Shown: in pieces, positions 34,442 through 45,300 of the stretch
Layout: every line of letters begins with the position of its first letter
Position numbering within the stretch: the first letter of the stretch is position 1
Source of the DNA: G965199725 sp965199725
GTDB lineage: Bacteria; Pseudomonadota; Gammaproteobacteria; Nitrosococcales; Methylophagaceae
DNA length: 64,000 nt
Direction of reading: 5' to 3'
Assembly (NCBI GenBank): GCA_965199725.1
Contig: OZ241321.1
Span: 434,001-498,000, forward strand
Made by a program: the position numbers and the translations under genes
Notes under the pieces: generated by a model
The model's database searches: none
Told to the model about the DNA's origin: nothing
What the model saw: only the letters and a program-made list of their open reading frames with translations

Positions 34442-35587
34442 GTGACGCTGTTTGACTACGACACGCTAAAACTAATCTGGTGGGGTATTATCGGCGTAAT
34501 TTTGATAGGGTTTGCCATTACTGACGGTATGGATATGGGTGTTGGCACACTACTGCCTTTTATTGGCAACACCGATGAAAAACGCCGCGTTATTATCAAT
34601 ACAATCGGCCCACACTGGGATGGCAATCAAGTTTGGTTTATCACTGCTGGTGGTGCTTTATTTGCCGCGTGGCCGATGATCTATGCTGCTGCATTTTCTG
34701 GTTTTTACTTTGCGATGATGCTGGTATTATTTGCTTTGTTTCTGCGCCCAATAGGTTTTGACTATCGTAGTAAAATTGAAGATAAAAGGTGGCGGCATAC
34801 ATGGGATTATGCATTGTTTGTAGGCAGTAGCATGCCGCCCCTTGTTTTTGGTATTGCATTTGGTAACCTGCTACTGGGGGTACCTTTTTACATAGACGAG
34901 TTTCTGCGCGTTACCTATACTGGATCTTTCTTCGCTCTGTTTAATCCTTTCTCTCTGATTTGTGGTGTTGTAAGCATTTCTATGCTTATTATGCATGGCG
35001 GCTTATGGCTACAAATACGGACTGCCAGTGATATTGCCACCCGTGCAGGCTTTGCGGCACAACAGGCAGCAATTGTTGTCATCATTAGTTTCGCTTTGGC
35101 AGGATTATGTCTGTATTTATATGTTGATGGCTATGTGATCACTAACTTACCGGCAACCAATACGGCTATCACTCCATTAGATAAAACGGTCAGTATACAG
35201 GCAAAAGCATGGTTTTTAAATTATAAAAATATGCCGTTTACTTTATTGTTCCCATTATTGGGGCTTGTCGCTGCGCAGGCAGCTCGCATCCTATCAAAGC
35301 GCAATCATCCTGGTGTGGGCTTTGTTGCCAGCGCACTATCTATCACTGGTATTATCGCTACCGCAGGCTTTGCATTATTTCCTTTTGTTATGCCGTCAAG
35401 CAGTCATCCCGACCACAGCCTAACGTTATGGGACGCTGTTTCCAGCGAGTATTCGCTCAATATCATGCTGGTAGCCATTATCGTACTTCTACCTATAGTT
35501 TTAGCTTATACAACCTGGTGCTACATGCGCATGTGGCGTAGGGTTACTGTTGATGAAATCAAGCAAAATAATCATTCAGCCTATTAA
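34442..35587 (+). CDS. cydB: Cytochrome bd quinol oxidase subunit II
   Basis: 381 residues, multi-spanning partner of CydA. N-terminal FDYDTLKLIWWGIIGVILIGFAITDGMDMG with the conserved aspartate of the proton path, then GPHWDGNQVWFITAGGALFAAWP and the C-terminal MPSSSHPDHSLTLWDA(V)SSEYSLNIML. Starts with GTG 14 bases after cydA. Confidence 0.96.
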   Translation: MTLFDYDTLKLIWWGIIGVILIGFAITDGMDMGVGTLLPFIGNTDEKRRVIINTIGPHWDGNQVWFITAGGALFAAWPMIYAAAFSGFYFAMMLVLFALFLRPIGFDYRSKIEDKRWRHTWDYALFVGSSMPPLVFGIAFGNLLLGVPFYIDEFLRVTYTGSFFALFNPFSLICGVVSISMLIMHGGLWLQIRTASDIATRAGFAAQQAAIVVIISFALAGLCLYLYVDGYVITNLPATNTAITPLDKTVSIQAKAWFLNYKNMPFTLLFPLLGLVAAQAARILSKRNHPGVGFVASALSITGIIATAGFALFPFVMPSSSHPDHSLTLWDAVSSEYSLNIMLVAIIVLLPIVLAYTTWCYMRMWRRVTVDEIKQNNHSAY

Positions 35588-35605
35588 ATGATAAGGATTT
35601 AAGTT

Positions 35606-35722
35606 ATGTGGTACTTTGCTTGGATACTAGGGGTTTTACTAGCATGTGCACTCGGCATTATCAATGTGATGTGGTATGAGATCAATGATCAAAATAATAA
35701 TGAAACAAAAAATGAATCATAG
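35606..35722 (+). CDS. cydX: Cytochrome bd small subunit CydX
   Basis: 38-residue single-span protein beginning MWYFAWILGVLLACALGIIN and then VMWYE, which matches CydX/YbgT (MWYFxWxLG motif and the conserved glutamate after the helix). In E. coli it stabilises the bd heme site. AAGGA lies 8 bases upstream of the ATG. It sits 18 bases after cydB and just before cydD, the expected place. Confidence 0.93.
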   Translation: MWYFAWILGVLLACALGIINVMWYEINDQNNNETKNES

Positions 35723-35725
35723 ACG

Positions 35726-37474
35726 GTGAAAGTAAATCCAGCACAACTCATAGCCGCTAAAAAGTGGCTCACTGCCAACCAATCATTTGCTGGTAATTGC
35801 TTGAAAATTGCCGTGATCCTTGGCACCTTAAACGCACTGTTGTTAATTGTGCAGGCTTGGCTGCTGGCGCAAACGATGCACCGAGTGATGTTTGAAGGGG
35901 GTACTATTAATGATGTAAGCACATTTTTATGGTGGGCACTATCGCTTATCATACTGCGTGCCCTGCTTAACCGTTTAACACAGCGATATGCCTTTAGGGC
36001 CGGACAAGCAGTCAAACACAGCGTCCGTAATCAGTTGCATAAAAAACTATTTGAGCTTGGCCCTGTCTGGTTAAGTGGTCAGCAAAGCGGTGCAGTAAGC
36101 AATTTATTGCATGAAGGAGTTGAATCATTGACTGACTATTACACGCTTTACCTGCCAGCGCTAGCATTCAGTGCACTGATACCGCTGGCTATACTAGCAA
36201 TTATTCTGCCAATTGACTGGCAATCAGGACTCATTTTTCTGTTAAGTGCTCCTCTTGTACCCTTTTTTATGATCCTGATTGGTCTGAAAACAGAAAACAT
36301 TAATCAGAAACGCTGGCGTGATTTATCGCGCATGGGTGGCCATTTCCTTGATGTTATCCAAGGGCTTACCCAACTGAAACTATTCAGTGCTAGCAAGCGT
36401 GAAGCGACAGCCATTGCAACCATATCTGATAACTATCGCCGCAATACAATGTCAGTACTGAAAATAGCATTTTTATCGTCACTGACATTGGAGTTTTTAG
36501 CAACTGTCAGCATCGCATTGGTGGCCATTACTATCGGATTTCGCCTTTATTGGGGAGATCTGCATTTTTCCACTGGGTTTATGGTGCTGTTATTAGCACC
36601 TGAATTTTATACGCCACTACGTAATTTAGGCACCCAATATCATGCCAGAATGCAGGCAATAATCGTCGCTGAAAAAATAATTACCATCCTGCAAACAACA
36701 TCAACGCCAAGCGATATCAAACCAGCATCAACGTTTTTAACAGCAGCTCCTACTATCTCCGTTAATACTATTTATTATACTTACGATAACAATCGTCCTG
36801 CGCTTGAAGGTTTAAGTGCAAGATTTGATCGCTCTGGACTGTATGCACTGGTCGGCAAAAGTGGTGCAGGTAAAACAACGCTTATTGACTGCTTGCTAGG
36901 GTTTATAAACCCTCAGGTGGGTGATATTTATATCAATGCACGTCGGTTATCTGCTGATACCGTTAAGGCGTGGCAACACCATCTAGCATGGATTCCACAG
37001 TCACCTCGCTTATTATCGGCATCAGTTGCTGATAATATCGCTATGTATAAAGCCCCCTGTGATATGGCTCACATAAAACAGGCCGCTGAACGTGCTGGCA
37101 TCGCTGATGTCATTGCATCACTGCCTGATAACTACGATACATTAATTGGCGAAGGTGGGCACAATCTCTCTGGTGGTGAAGTGCAACGAATAGCATTGGC
37201 ACGTGCATTCTATCATGACGCCAATGTATTGATTTTAGATGAACCCAGCGCCCATCTTGATAAACAATCAGAAGCAATCATCAGGCACGCTATTTACAAT
37301 TACGCAATCGACAAACTCGTTATTGTGTCAGCGCATCGGTTAAGTACAGTAAAACAGGCAAAACAAATTATGGTGATTGATAACGGCAAGCTAATCGAGC
37401 AGGGTACGCATGCAACATTAAGCGCTAAAAAGGGTATATATCACCAATTCTTAAAAAAGGCGATACCTGCTTGA
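35726..37474 (+). CDS. cydD: ABC transporter CydD (glutathione/cysteine exporter half)
   Basis: 582 residues: six-helix type I exporter domain (about 20-310) and an ABC ATPase with Walker A GKSGAGKTTLI near residue 385, signature NLSGGEVQRIALARAF and Walker B VLILDEPSAHLD. With CydC it exports glutathione and cysteine to the periplasm and is needed for bd assembly. GTG start 3 bases after the cydX stop. It shares a 4-base overlap with cydC. Confidence 0.94.
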   Translation: MKVNPAQLIAAKKWLTANQSFAGNCLKIAVILGTLNALLLIVQAWLLAQTMHRVMFEGGTINDVSTFLWWALSLIILRALLNRLTQRYAFRAGQAVKHSVRNQLHKKLFELGPVWLSGQQSGAVSNLLHEGVESLTDYYTLYLPALAFSALIPLAILAIILPIDWQSGLIFLLSAPLVPFFMILIGLKTENINQKRWRDLSRMGGHFLDVIQGLTQLKLFSASKREATAIATISDNYRRNTMSVLKIAFLSSLTLEFLATVSIALVAITIGFRLYWGDLHFSTGFMVLLLAPEFYTPLRNLGTQYHARMQAIIVAEKIITILQTTSTPSDIKPASTFLTAAPTISVNTIYYTYDNNRPALEGLSARFDRSGLYALVGKSGAGKTTLIDCLLGFINPQVGDIYINARRLSADTVKAWQHHLAWIPQSPRLLSASVADNIAMYKAPCDMAHIKQAAERAGIADVIASLPDNYDTLIGEGGHNLSGGEVQRIALARAFYHDANVLILDEPSAHLDKQSEAIIRHAIYNYAIDKLVIVSAHRLSTVKQAKQIMVIDNGKLIEQGTHATLSAKKGIYHQFLKKAIPA

Positions 37475-39198
37475 ACAATCTATTGCTGCTTTTGAAACGG
37501 ACAAAACGCTACCTTGTCTGGATGACTATTGGTGTTTTACTAGCATTAGCGACTGTATTGTCAAATATCGCCCTTTTTGCTATAGCAGGCTGGTTTATTG
37601 CTGCAATGGCAACGGCAGGGATAGCAGGCGCTTCAATGAATTATTTTACCCCTGCCGCCATTATCCGTTTTCTCGCTATTATAAGAACAGGCGGGCGTTA
37701 TACCGAACGTTATGTTACCCACGATGTAACCTTGAAAGTGTTAAGCGCAATAAGAGTGTGGTTTTATCATCACTTAGAACCGCTTGCACCGGCACAATTA
37801 CAAGGATTAGCCAGTGGTGATTTACTCAGCCGCATTCAGGCTGATATTGAGCGGCTAGATAATGTTTATCTGCGCATCTTATTGCCAATTATAGTGGCAA
37901 TTATTGCTATACCAATCGTGCTTTCGGTGACCTATTATTATGATAAAACCCTTGCTCTTTTACTGCTCATTAGCCTTACCATCACTGGCTTTATACTGCC
38001 ATTTTGGATGGTACGTGCCAATACAAGCAATGCACAGCAAAGTGTGACGACATCGGCTGAATTGCGTACCCACTTTATTGATGGTGTGCAGGGCATGCGT
38101 GAGCTTATCCTCTATCAGGCTGACAATCACCACATTGCAGCCAGCGATTTTTTAAGTAAAACGCTGTTAGATGAACAAGACAAAACTAACCGCGTGTCAA
38201 CAACTGTGGGTTGCCTGTCTTTTTTAATGACGAATCTCACTGCCTGGCTGTGTCTGTGGCTACTGATACCTCAAGTAGCAAATGGCATGCGGCTACATAC
38301 TGAACTGCCCATGCTGATATTATTAATCATAGCCAGCTTTGAGATAGTTATGCCAATGACCCTTGCTTTTGAACAAATGCCTACCACGTGGGCATCGTTC
38401 AAACGTTTGCTTGATATTGTAGACAAAGTACCAACACGGGTTGAGCCTGATCAGCATTCACCGCCGGTAAAAGATAGTGCTGTTTGTTTTAGCCAAGTTA
38501 ATTTTGGCTATTGCCCACAGACTGTAACTACATTGGCTAATATCTCTTTTAATATTAATAGTGGTGAAAAAATTGCGTTTGTCGGTGCCAGTGGTGCTGG
38601 CAAATCAACTATTGCTAATTTATTACTGGGTTTCTGGCAAGCTCATTCTGGTAATATAACCGTGTTTGGCCATGATATTAGTCGCTTTCAGGGTGATGAT
38701 CTGCGCAAACATATTGCTACCTTAAGCCAACATAACCACTTGTTTACTGGCACAATTTATGCTAATTTGATGCTTGCCAATCCTGATGCAGATGAAAAGA
38801 TGTTAGATACAGCCTGTAGAACTGCTGGCCTGACTGAGTTTATTGCCGATCTGCCTGACGGCTACGATACTTGGTTAGGAGAGGCAGGCACCAAACTTTC
38901 TGGTGGTCAACAACGCCGTTTAGCAATTGCGCAAGCCTTATTAAAGCCAGCAGCGCTGCTTATTCTTGATGAACCCGGCGAAGGCTTAGACCCCGCTACC
39001 GAACAAGCGGTCATGCGCGCGGTGTTTGCATTAATGGACAATAAGACTGTACTTTTGATTACTCACAGCCCCAGCATGTTAAAACACATGGATCGTATTT
39101 ATGTGATGGAACAGGGGCGCATTGTAGATAGTGGTACCCACGATACACTATTAAAATCTAGTGCCTTCTACCAAAACCAGTTATGCTTGTTTAATTAA
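37471..39198 (+). CDS. cydC: ABC transporter CydC
   Basis: 575 residues with N-terminal transmembrane domain and C-terminal ATPase: Walker A GASGAGKSTIANLLLG, signature LSGGQQRRLAIAQAL, Walker B LLILDEPGEGLD and the H-loop in VLLITHSPSM. TTG start overlapping the cydD stop (TTGA), so it is translationally coupled. It ends the cyd operon; a short CAATAG-G-CTATTG palindrome follows but has a poor T tract. Confidence 0.94.
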   Translation: MNNLLLLLKRTKRYLVWMTIGVLLALATVLSNIALFAIAGWFIAAMATAGIAGASMNYFTPAAIIRFLAIIRTGGRYTERYVTHDVTLKVLSAIRVWFYHHLEPLAPAQLQGLASGDLLSRIQADIERLDNVYLRILLPIIVAIIAIPIVLSVTYYYDKTLALLLLISLTITGFILPFWMVRANTSNAQQSVTTSAELRTHFIDGVQGMRELILYQADNHHIAASDFLSKTLLDEQDKTNRVSTTVGCLSFLMTNLTAWLCLWLLIPQVANGMRLHTELPMLILLIIASFEIVMPMTLAFEQMPTTWASFKRLLDIVDKVPTRVEPDQHSPPVKDSAVCFSQVNFGYCPQTVTTLANISFNINSGEKIAFVGASGAGKSTIANLLLGFWQAHSGNITVFGHDISRFQGDDLRKHIATLSQHNHLFTGTIYANLMLANPDADEKMLDTACRTAGLTEFIADLPDGYDTWLGEAGTKLSGGQQRRLAIAQALLKPAALLILDEPGEGLDPATEQAVMRAVFALMDNKTVLLITHSPSMLKHMDRIYVMEQGRIVDSGTHDTLLKSSAFYQNQLCLFN

Positions 39199-39242
39199 AC
39201 TTACAATAGGCTATTGCACTTTCTAAAAAACCCTAAAACATA

Positions 39243-41766
39243 ATGGAAGATGATTCAACAATAAATGATCGCCTAGATCAACTGCTTCATTATGCGAGTC
39301 ATTTAGGGAAACTCAAGCAAAAGCCAATATTCAGCATTGAAGAATATAAACAACTGAAATATATGGGAGCATGAGTTAAAAGGAAAAATTGGAATCCAGT
39401 ATAATGTGATTGACGATGACCATATTTCTGTCTGGTTAAAAATTGAACGATTAAAACGGCGTCCACCACCTCCAGCTCCTGAACAAATACAAGAATGGGT
39501 TAACGTTGGAAACAACCCTGAAAGCGAGCCACAGATTAAAGATAAATTAATCAAAACGCTACCAAAGCAAGAAGCTATTAAACTTATTGATAAAGGACTT
39601 GTAGTTGAAAGCGATGTTACTGACCCGTTAAAAGAGCAAACTTCTGGGGTAAAGCTTAAGGATGTAATATTTCGTCTAGAAAACAATCAGCAAATAAAGA
39701 TAGATATAGACAATTACTTTAATAAGCAATGGCTGCCTTGGTCTCAAGAAGAAAAACCACGAAGAGCGACGATAAAAATATATGAATCATTATTTAGTCT
39801 ACAGCAAACCATTGAGGCACAAGGTGATGAGCAGCCTATAGAGTTAATTTGGGGTATTGACATAAGTCGGTGGTTATGTGAAGGACATAACATTAATCAT
39901 CCATTACTCGAAAAGCCGATTGAAATTGCAGTTGACCAAAAAGATGGTGCAATACTGATTCATCCTCGTAATAATGAGCCAACCATTGCTGTTGGTGCAT
40001 ATTCAGCATTAGGCAATCCTGGCGTTGATGCCTTGTCGCGTTTTGCAAAAAAGCATTTTTCTGAAATGTCAGAAGACACTGAATTCTCACCCTATATGCA
40101 CGAAAGTTTTGAACCGCTATTAAGAAGAAAGACTTCCGCCTGTTTAAGTGAAAGCGGTGCATACTGGCCAGATATAAATCCCGACACAGAAAATCGTAAA
40201 CCAAACAAAATAAGTGATTCTCTAGAGATAACAGATAGCTGGATTATTTTTGTCAGGCCAAAAAGTGTCACTGGATTTATCCAAGATATAGAGTACGGTA
40301 CTCTATACCCGCTTATATCCTAACCTGAATACTCATCAGATACAATTACTCAACAGTGGCAAGAATTAGTTTCAGAATTAACCAGAATAAATAATTTACA
40401 GATGGATTTGCATGACATTGAAGGAATTGCAGAGTCAGCATCTGATTCAGGCGCGCCTATTTGGGGAGGTAAGCTTAAGTCAGAGCCGCTGCTAGAAGGA
40501 GATGACCATCTTACACCAGTAGATTGGTATGAAACATGGAAATGGAAGCGATGTAAACAATATTTACATGAAATTGATGGACGTGGACATCTCAAGCAGC
40601 TTTCTGAAAAAAGATCAACCTATGACAATGAGCTGAAGCGGACGTTTTCCAAGCCTGTACAGATAAAAACAAAGATTGGTTTGCATAGGAATATGACTGA
40701 GCATGTCCAAAGTGCTTTGACGCGTTTCGCGTCTTCTATCAAAAAGCTGGGTAAAAGGAAAGGGGAAGAGAGCGCCAAGATACCGTAGAGACGTTTCACG
40801 AGCAATGCAAGATTGGCAAGATTGCTACAGTAGTGTGCCATGCTGGATTATGCCCACTTGGCGAGTGAGCGACAGTTTACCCTCTGACTGTGGCTCTTTT
40901 GATTTGGTGATTATTGACGAGGCATCTCAATCAGATATTACTGCATTACCCGCTATTTTAAGGGCAAAAAAATTACTGGTTGTAGGTGATGATAAACAGG
41001 TTAGCCCAACTGATGCTTTTCTTGCTGAGGAAACCGTATTAAAACTAAGGAACAGTTTTCTTCAAGAACAGCCGTTTGCAGAGCTGCTGCTTCCCGGCGT
41101 TTCTGTATATGATCTTGCCAATGCTGTATTCCCTAGTCAGCGGATCATGTTAAAGGCGCAGTGATGAATAAAAAAGATGCTGAACAAAGAATGAATGTAG
41201 CCTTATCTAGAGCAAGGGACAGAATGTACCTTTATAGAAGCATTCAAGAATCTGATCTTAACAATGAATCGGATTTGCGATTAAAAATTCTTAGGCACTT
41301 CTCTTCTCCTATGCCTCAAATTGAGCATGTTGATGACCCGACTACCTTATGTGATTCAGACTTTGAAAGAGATGTTTATAAACGCCTTAATGCAAAAGGG
41401 TATAACGTTGTTCCTCAAGTAAAGGTTGGCGCATTTTCAATTGACTTGGTTGTTGAGGGAGACAATGACCGACGATTAGCCATTGAATTAGATGGTGATA
41501 AATACCATCCTCCCGAACAGTGGATGAATGATTGGAAGCGGCAAAGAACTATCGAAAGAGTTGGTTGGAAGTTTTGGCGTTGTTGGGGCTCAAGCTACAT
41601 GACGGACCCTGAAGGATGTGTAGATGATCTGATTAGCGTGCTTAACGATATGCAAATACTGCCATGTGATAGGATCAGCAGTGCCAATATTTACACTGAA
41701 AAACGGACATATGAACAACCTAACACCTGTCCCCGTGTCCTTATAGCACAGAACAGTTCCTCATAA
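39243..41766 (+). pseudogene. Decayed superfamily I helicase with C-terminal REase-like nuclease domain (COG1112 type)
   Basis: Pieces of one protein can be read through several lesions. The N-terminus (39243-39359) continues after a one-base shift into 39361-40320. An in-frame TAA (40321-40323) interrupts at SVTGFIQDIE, where the Walker A part of the helicase should follow, so that region is deleted. Coding resumes in the same frame to about 40780 (WYETWKWKRCKQYLHEIDG), shifts frame to 40805-41164 (CWIMPTWRVSDSLP, Walker B FDLVIIDEASQSD, LLVVGDDKQVSP), loses another segment, then reads EQRMNVALSRARDRMYL and a nuclease domain (SDFERDVYKRL, ...VGAFSIDLVVEGDNDRRLAIELDGD, GWKFWRCWGS) to the stop. 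No piece can be functional alone as a helicase. Confidence 0.88.
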
Positions 41767-41859
41767 AAATAACGATTAAATCTATCACCCACCCGTTTAG
41801 CTTGCCGCTATTATGATGACAAGGCATAATAAGCAAATCTTGTATTTAAGTCAGATGTA

Positions 41860-42255
41860 ATGACCAAAATCAAAAAAACGGATGCTGAATGGCAAGAAAA
41901 GCTTAGCAGCGAATCCTATCGTGTTACCCGTCAAGCTGGCACTGAGCCGCCTTTTTCCGGTGACTACAATACCCACTATGAAGCGGGCATTTACCATTGT
42001 ATATGTTGCCAGCAAGCTTTATTTTCTTCTGATGATAAATTTGATTCATGCTGTGGTTGGCCTAGTTTTTCTGCTGAGTACACACAAGATGTAGTCAGTC
42101 GTCATACTGACTTAAGCCTTGGCATGACCCGTACCGAAGTACGCTGCCAGTATTGTGATGCTCATTTGGGTCATGTATTTAATGATGGACCCGCGCCAAC
42201 AGGATTGCGCTATTGTATTAATTCTGTTGCATTGGCATTTGTTGCCAAAAAATAA
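41860..42255 (+). CDS. msrB: Peptide-methionine (R)-S-oxide reductase MsrB
   Basis: 131-residue enzyme repairing methionine-R-sulfoxide. Two zinc CxxC pairs are visible (CICC near residue 47 and CQYC near residue 97). The catalytic cysteine is in GLRYCINSVAL, with HLGHVFNDGPAP upstream. No signal peptide, so cytoplasmic. Stand-alone gene. A start at 41860 gives the usual N-terminus KTDAEWQEKLS. Confidence 0.96.
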   Translation: MTKIKKTDAEWQEKLSSESYRVTRQAGTEPPFSGDYNTHYEAGIYHCICCQQALFSSDDKFDSCCGWPSFSAEYTQDVVSRHTDLSLGMTRTEVRCQYCDAHLGHVFNDGPAPTGLRYCINSVALAFVAKK

Positions 42256-42380
42256 CTTACTTAGTAGATATGATATATACCGTTAAAATCAGCCCAGCAT
42301 AGAGCAATTTTGCTGGTAGCTGTCTTGGCAAAAACTATCCCGTAAAACTGACATGGCGTTTATCCCTACTTTAACTAGTG

Positions 42381-42386
42381 TATAAT
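42381..42386 (+). promoter_or_regulatory. Probable -10 element upstream of ybiT
   Basis: Perfect TATAAT 28 bases before the ybiT ATG. The best -35 candidate is TTTATC at 42359-42364 with a 16-base spacer, which is weak. No other gene could use this promoter. Confidence 0.45.
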
Positions 42387-42413
42387 GGTAAGTTTTTTAA
42401 TCCTTAAAAACTC

Positions 42414-44027
42414 ATGCTTACTGCTGCCAATATCACCATGCAATTTGGTGCCAAACCTTTATTTGAAAATGTATCCGCTAAATTTGGTGGCGGTAATCGC
42501 TATGGCCTTATTGGTGCTAATGGCTGTGGCAAATCCACCTTGCTAAAAATCTTATCAGGAGCACTAGAGCCTACCTCTGGCAATATCAATCTTGATGCAA
42601 GGCAAAGCATTGCCATATTAAGTCAGGATCAATTTGCTTATGAAAATGAGCAGGTACTTGATGTGGTGATTATGGGCAACCGGACATTATGGCAAATACA
42701 CAAAGAACGTAACCGTATTTACAAGCTTGCGGAAATGTCAGCAGAAGAAGGTATTAAAGCTGCCGAGCTTGAAGGTCAATATGCAGAAATGGATGGTTAT
42801 ACCGCCGAATCACGCGCAGGTGAACTGTTATTGGGTGTGGGCATTGCTACCAAACAACACGATGGTCTGATGAAAGATATTGCACCCGGCTGGAAATTGC
42901 GGGTTTTATTGGCGCAGGTGCTGTTTGCCGATCCTGATATTTTATTGCTTGATGAACCAACCAACCATCTAGATATTGATACTATCCGCTGGCTAGAAAA
43001 TATCATCAATGAGCGCAACAGCACCATGATTATCATCTCGCATGATCGCCACTTCTTAAATAGTGTATGCACCCATATAGCCGATATTGATTTTGGTGAA
43101 TTACGCATTTATCCGGGTAACTACGATGAGTATATGCTGGCCTCTACTCAGGCAAGGGCGCGTCAGATGGCTGATAACGCCAGAAAAAAGGCACAAATTG
43201 CCGAATTACAAAACTTTGTGCGCCGCTTTTCTGCTAATGCAGCCAAAGCCAAGCAAGCAACATCGCGCGTTAAACAAATTGAAAAAATTAAACTGGAAGA
43301 TATTAAACCCTCTAGCCGCGTTAATCCTTACATTCGCTTTGAACAGGCAAAAAAATTGTTCCGTAACGCTGTTGAAATCAACAATATCAGCCAATCCTAC
43401 GATAACGACCCACCCCTATTTAAGGGTTTCAAATGTATCACTGAGATAGGTGAACGCATTGCTATTATTGGCCCTAACGGTATTGGCAAATCAACGCTGG
43501 TTAAAACGCTAGTAGGTGAGCTTAAAGCTAAATCAGGACGGATAAGCTGGTCAGAAAATGCTAATATTGGTTACTACCCGCAGGATCACGATCATTTATT
43601 TGCCAGTGATATGACCGTGTTTCAATGGATGGCACAGTGGGCTGGTGAGGAGGAGGATGAACAGGCTATTCGCGCCACCTTAGGTCGCCTGCTTTTTTCT
43701 GGCGCGATGGTGGATAAGAAAGTCAACGTATTATCGGGTGGTGAAAAGGGGCGCATGCTGTTTGGTAAGCTATTGTTACAAAAACCCAATATTTTAATCA
43801 TGGATGAGCCAACCAATCACATGGATATGGAGTCCATTGAATCGCTGAATATGGCGCTTAGCCTTTATGAAGGCACCTTATTTTTTGTCAGCCATGATCG
43901 TGAGTTTGTCTCATCACTCGCCACCCGTATTTTTGATATGAAAACAGGTGGTACCATCACCGCTTTTGCTGGCAATTATGATGAGTATCTTGCCAGCCAG
44001 GGCCTAGCTAATCTAAACAGCATGTAA
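42414..44027 (+). CDS. ybiT: ABC-F family ATPase YbiT
   Basis: 537-residue duplicated ATPase without membrane helices; ABC-F proteins bind the ribosome E site and relieve stalled translation. First nucleotide domain: GANGCGKSTLLK, signature and Walker B ...DILLLDEPTNHLDIDTIRWLE; second: GPNGIGKSTLVK, LSGGEKGRMLFGKLLL, ILIMDEPTNHMDMESIESL. The linker helix (about 240-310) is rich in K/A/Q (ADNARKKAQIAELQNF). The whole pattern, including MLTAANITMQFGAKPLFENV, matches E. coli YbiT rather than EttA, Uup or YheS. Confidence 0.94.
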   Translation: MLTAANITMQFGAKPLFENVSAKFGGGNRYGLIGANGCGKSTLLKILSGALEPTSGNINLDARQSIAILSQDQFAYENEQVLDVVIMGNRTLWQIHKERNRIYKLAEMSAEEGIKAAELEGQYAEMDGYTAESRAGELLLGVGIATKQHDGLMKDIAPGWKLRVLLAQVLFADPDILLLDEPTNHLDIDTIRWLENIINERNSTMIIISHDRHFLNSVCTHIADIDFGELRIYPGNYDEYMLASTQARARQMADNARKKAQIAELQNFVRRFSANAAKAKQATSRVKQIEKIKLEDIKPSSRVNPYIRFEQAKKLFRNAVEINNISQSYDNDPPLFKGFKCITEIGERIAIIGPNGIGKSTLVKTLVGELKAKSGRISWSENANIGYYPQDHDHLFASDMTVFQWMAQWAGEEEDEQAIRATLGRLLFSGAMVDKKVNVLSGGEKGRMLFGKLLLQKPNILIMDEPTNHMDMESIESLNMALSLYEGTLFFVSHDREFVSSLATRIFDMKTGGTITAFAGNYDEYLASQGLANLNSM

Positions 44028-44073
44028 ACATTTTGCCCTCTTAAATCAAGGGACAATGACTACCACCTAACAA

Positions 44074-45300
44074 TTAGCTACGATATTCTGCATTTATTTT
44101 GACATAATCATAAGATAGGTCGCAGGTTAAAACAGTATCCTCTGCCTTACCACGACCTAGTTTTATGGTAATGGTCAGCTCATTCTGATTAAAAACACGC
44201 CTGCCTTCATCTTCTGTATAGCTTTTGGCTGGTTCTCCATACTCAATCACACAGATATCATCTATATAAATAGCAATATGGCTAATATCAAGATTATGGA
44301 TACCGCTGCGACCAATAGCCGCTAAAATACGTCCCCAGTTAGGATCGGCAGCAAACAGAGCAGTTTTAACCAGTGGCGAGTGGGCGATGGTGTAGGCAAT
44401 TTGACAACACTCTTTGCTATCTAAGCCCTCAACTACATGTATTGCAATAAACTTGGTCGCGCCTTCGCCATCACGGACAACTGCATGGGCAAGTTGGCAA
44501 CTGATATTGGCAATAGCGGTATAGAGTGTTTGTGCCGCAAATGATTCAGCATCCGTAATTTTATTATTACCCGCCTGTGCGGTTGCCATGAGTACGCAAG
44601 CATCGTTAGTTGAGGTATCTCCATCAACGGTAATGCGGTTAAATGACTGAGTTAATGCCCGCGCAAGCATAGTATCTAACACTGATTGTGCTACATTAGC
44701 ATCAGTGGCGATAAAGGCAAGTAGGGTTGCCATGTCAGGGCAAATCATGCCCGAACCTTTTGCTATCCCGGTCAGAGTAATTATCTTGCCATCAAGTTCA
44801 ATCTGGGTTGATACTGCCTTGGGATAAGTATCGGTTGTCATAATGGCATGAGCAGCATCAAACCAATGATCACCCGCCAGATGTTGATGCGCCTTATTGA
44901 TCCCCTGCTTGATATTAGCAACAGGCAACCTTTGACCGATCACCCCGGTTGAAAAAGGCAATACACTGTTTGTCTTTAAGCCCGTTAACATAGCCACATG
45001 CTGGCAACAAGCTTCGGCCGATTGTATGCCCTCCTTGCCAGTACCAGCATTGGCATTACCGGCATTAATCAACAGATAACGTGGCCACGTTTGTCTTTGG
45101 TGTGCTTTAGCAACAATTACTGGGGCTGCACAAAATAAATTTTGTGTATAAACGGCTGACGTGATTGTGCCTTTCGCTAACTGAATTAACACAAGATCGG
45201 CTTGCCCTGTTTTTTTTATACCAGCACTAGCAACGCTTAAATTTACCCCAGCAACAGCAAGCAGTGACGCTTTATCTGACCAAGATAAATTAACCGTCAT
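44074..45300 (-). CDS. argJ: Bifunctional ornithine acetyltransferase / N-acetylglutamate synthase ArgJ
   Basis: Transfers acetyl from acetylornithine to glutamate in arginine synthesis. 408 residues. Autocleavage occurs before the nucleophilic threonine in PDMATLLAFIATDA; KGSGMI precedes it. Other signatures: VDGDTSTNDACVLMAT, VVRDGEGATKFIAIHV, ADPNWGRILAAIG and YEDEGRRVF-like (YTEDEGRRVF). Its ATG overlaps the stop of secA (TAATG); secA-argJ linkage is known from Pseudomonas. Confidence 0.96.
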   Translation of the reverse strand: MTVNLSWSDKASLLAVAGVNLSVASAGIKKTGQADLVLIQLAKGTITSAVYTQNLFCAAPVIVAKAHQRQTWPRYLLINAGNANAGTGKEGIQSAEACCQHVAMLTGLKTNSVLPFSTGVIGQRLPVANIKQGINKAHQHLAGDHWFDAAHAIMTTDTYPKAVSTQIELDGKIITLTGIAKGSGMICPDMATLLAFIATDANVAQSVLDTMLARALTQSFNRITVDGDTSTNDACVLMATAQAGNNKITDAESFAAQTLYTAIANISCQLAHAVVRDGEGATKFIAIHVVEGLDSKECCQIAYTIAHSPLVKTALFAADPNWGRILAAIGRSGIHNLDISHIAIYIDDICVIEYGEPAKSYTEDEGRRVFNQNELTITIKLGRGKAEDTVLTCDLSYDYVKINAEYRS

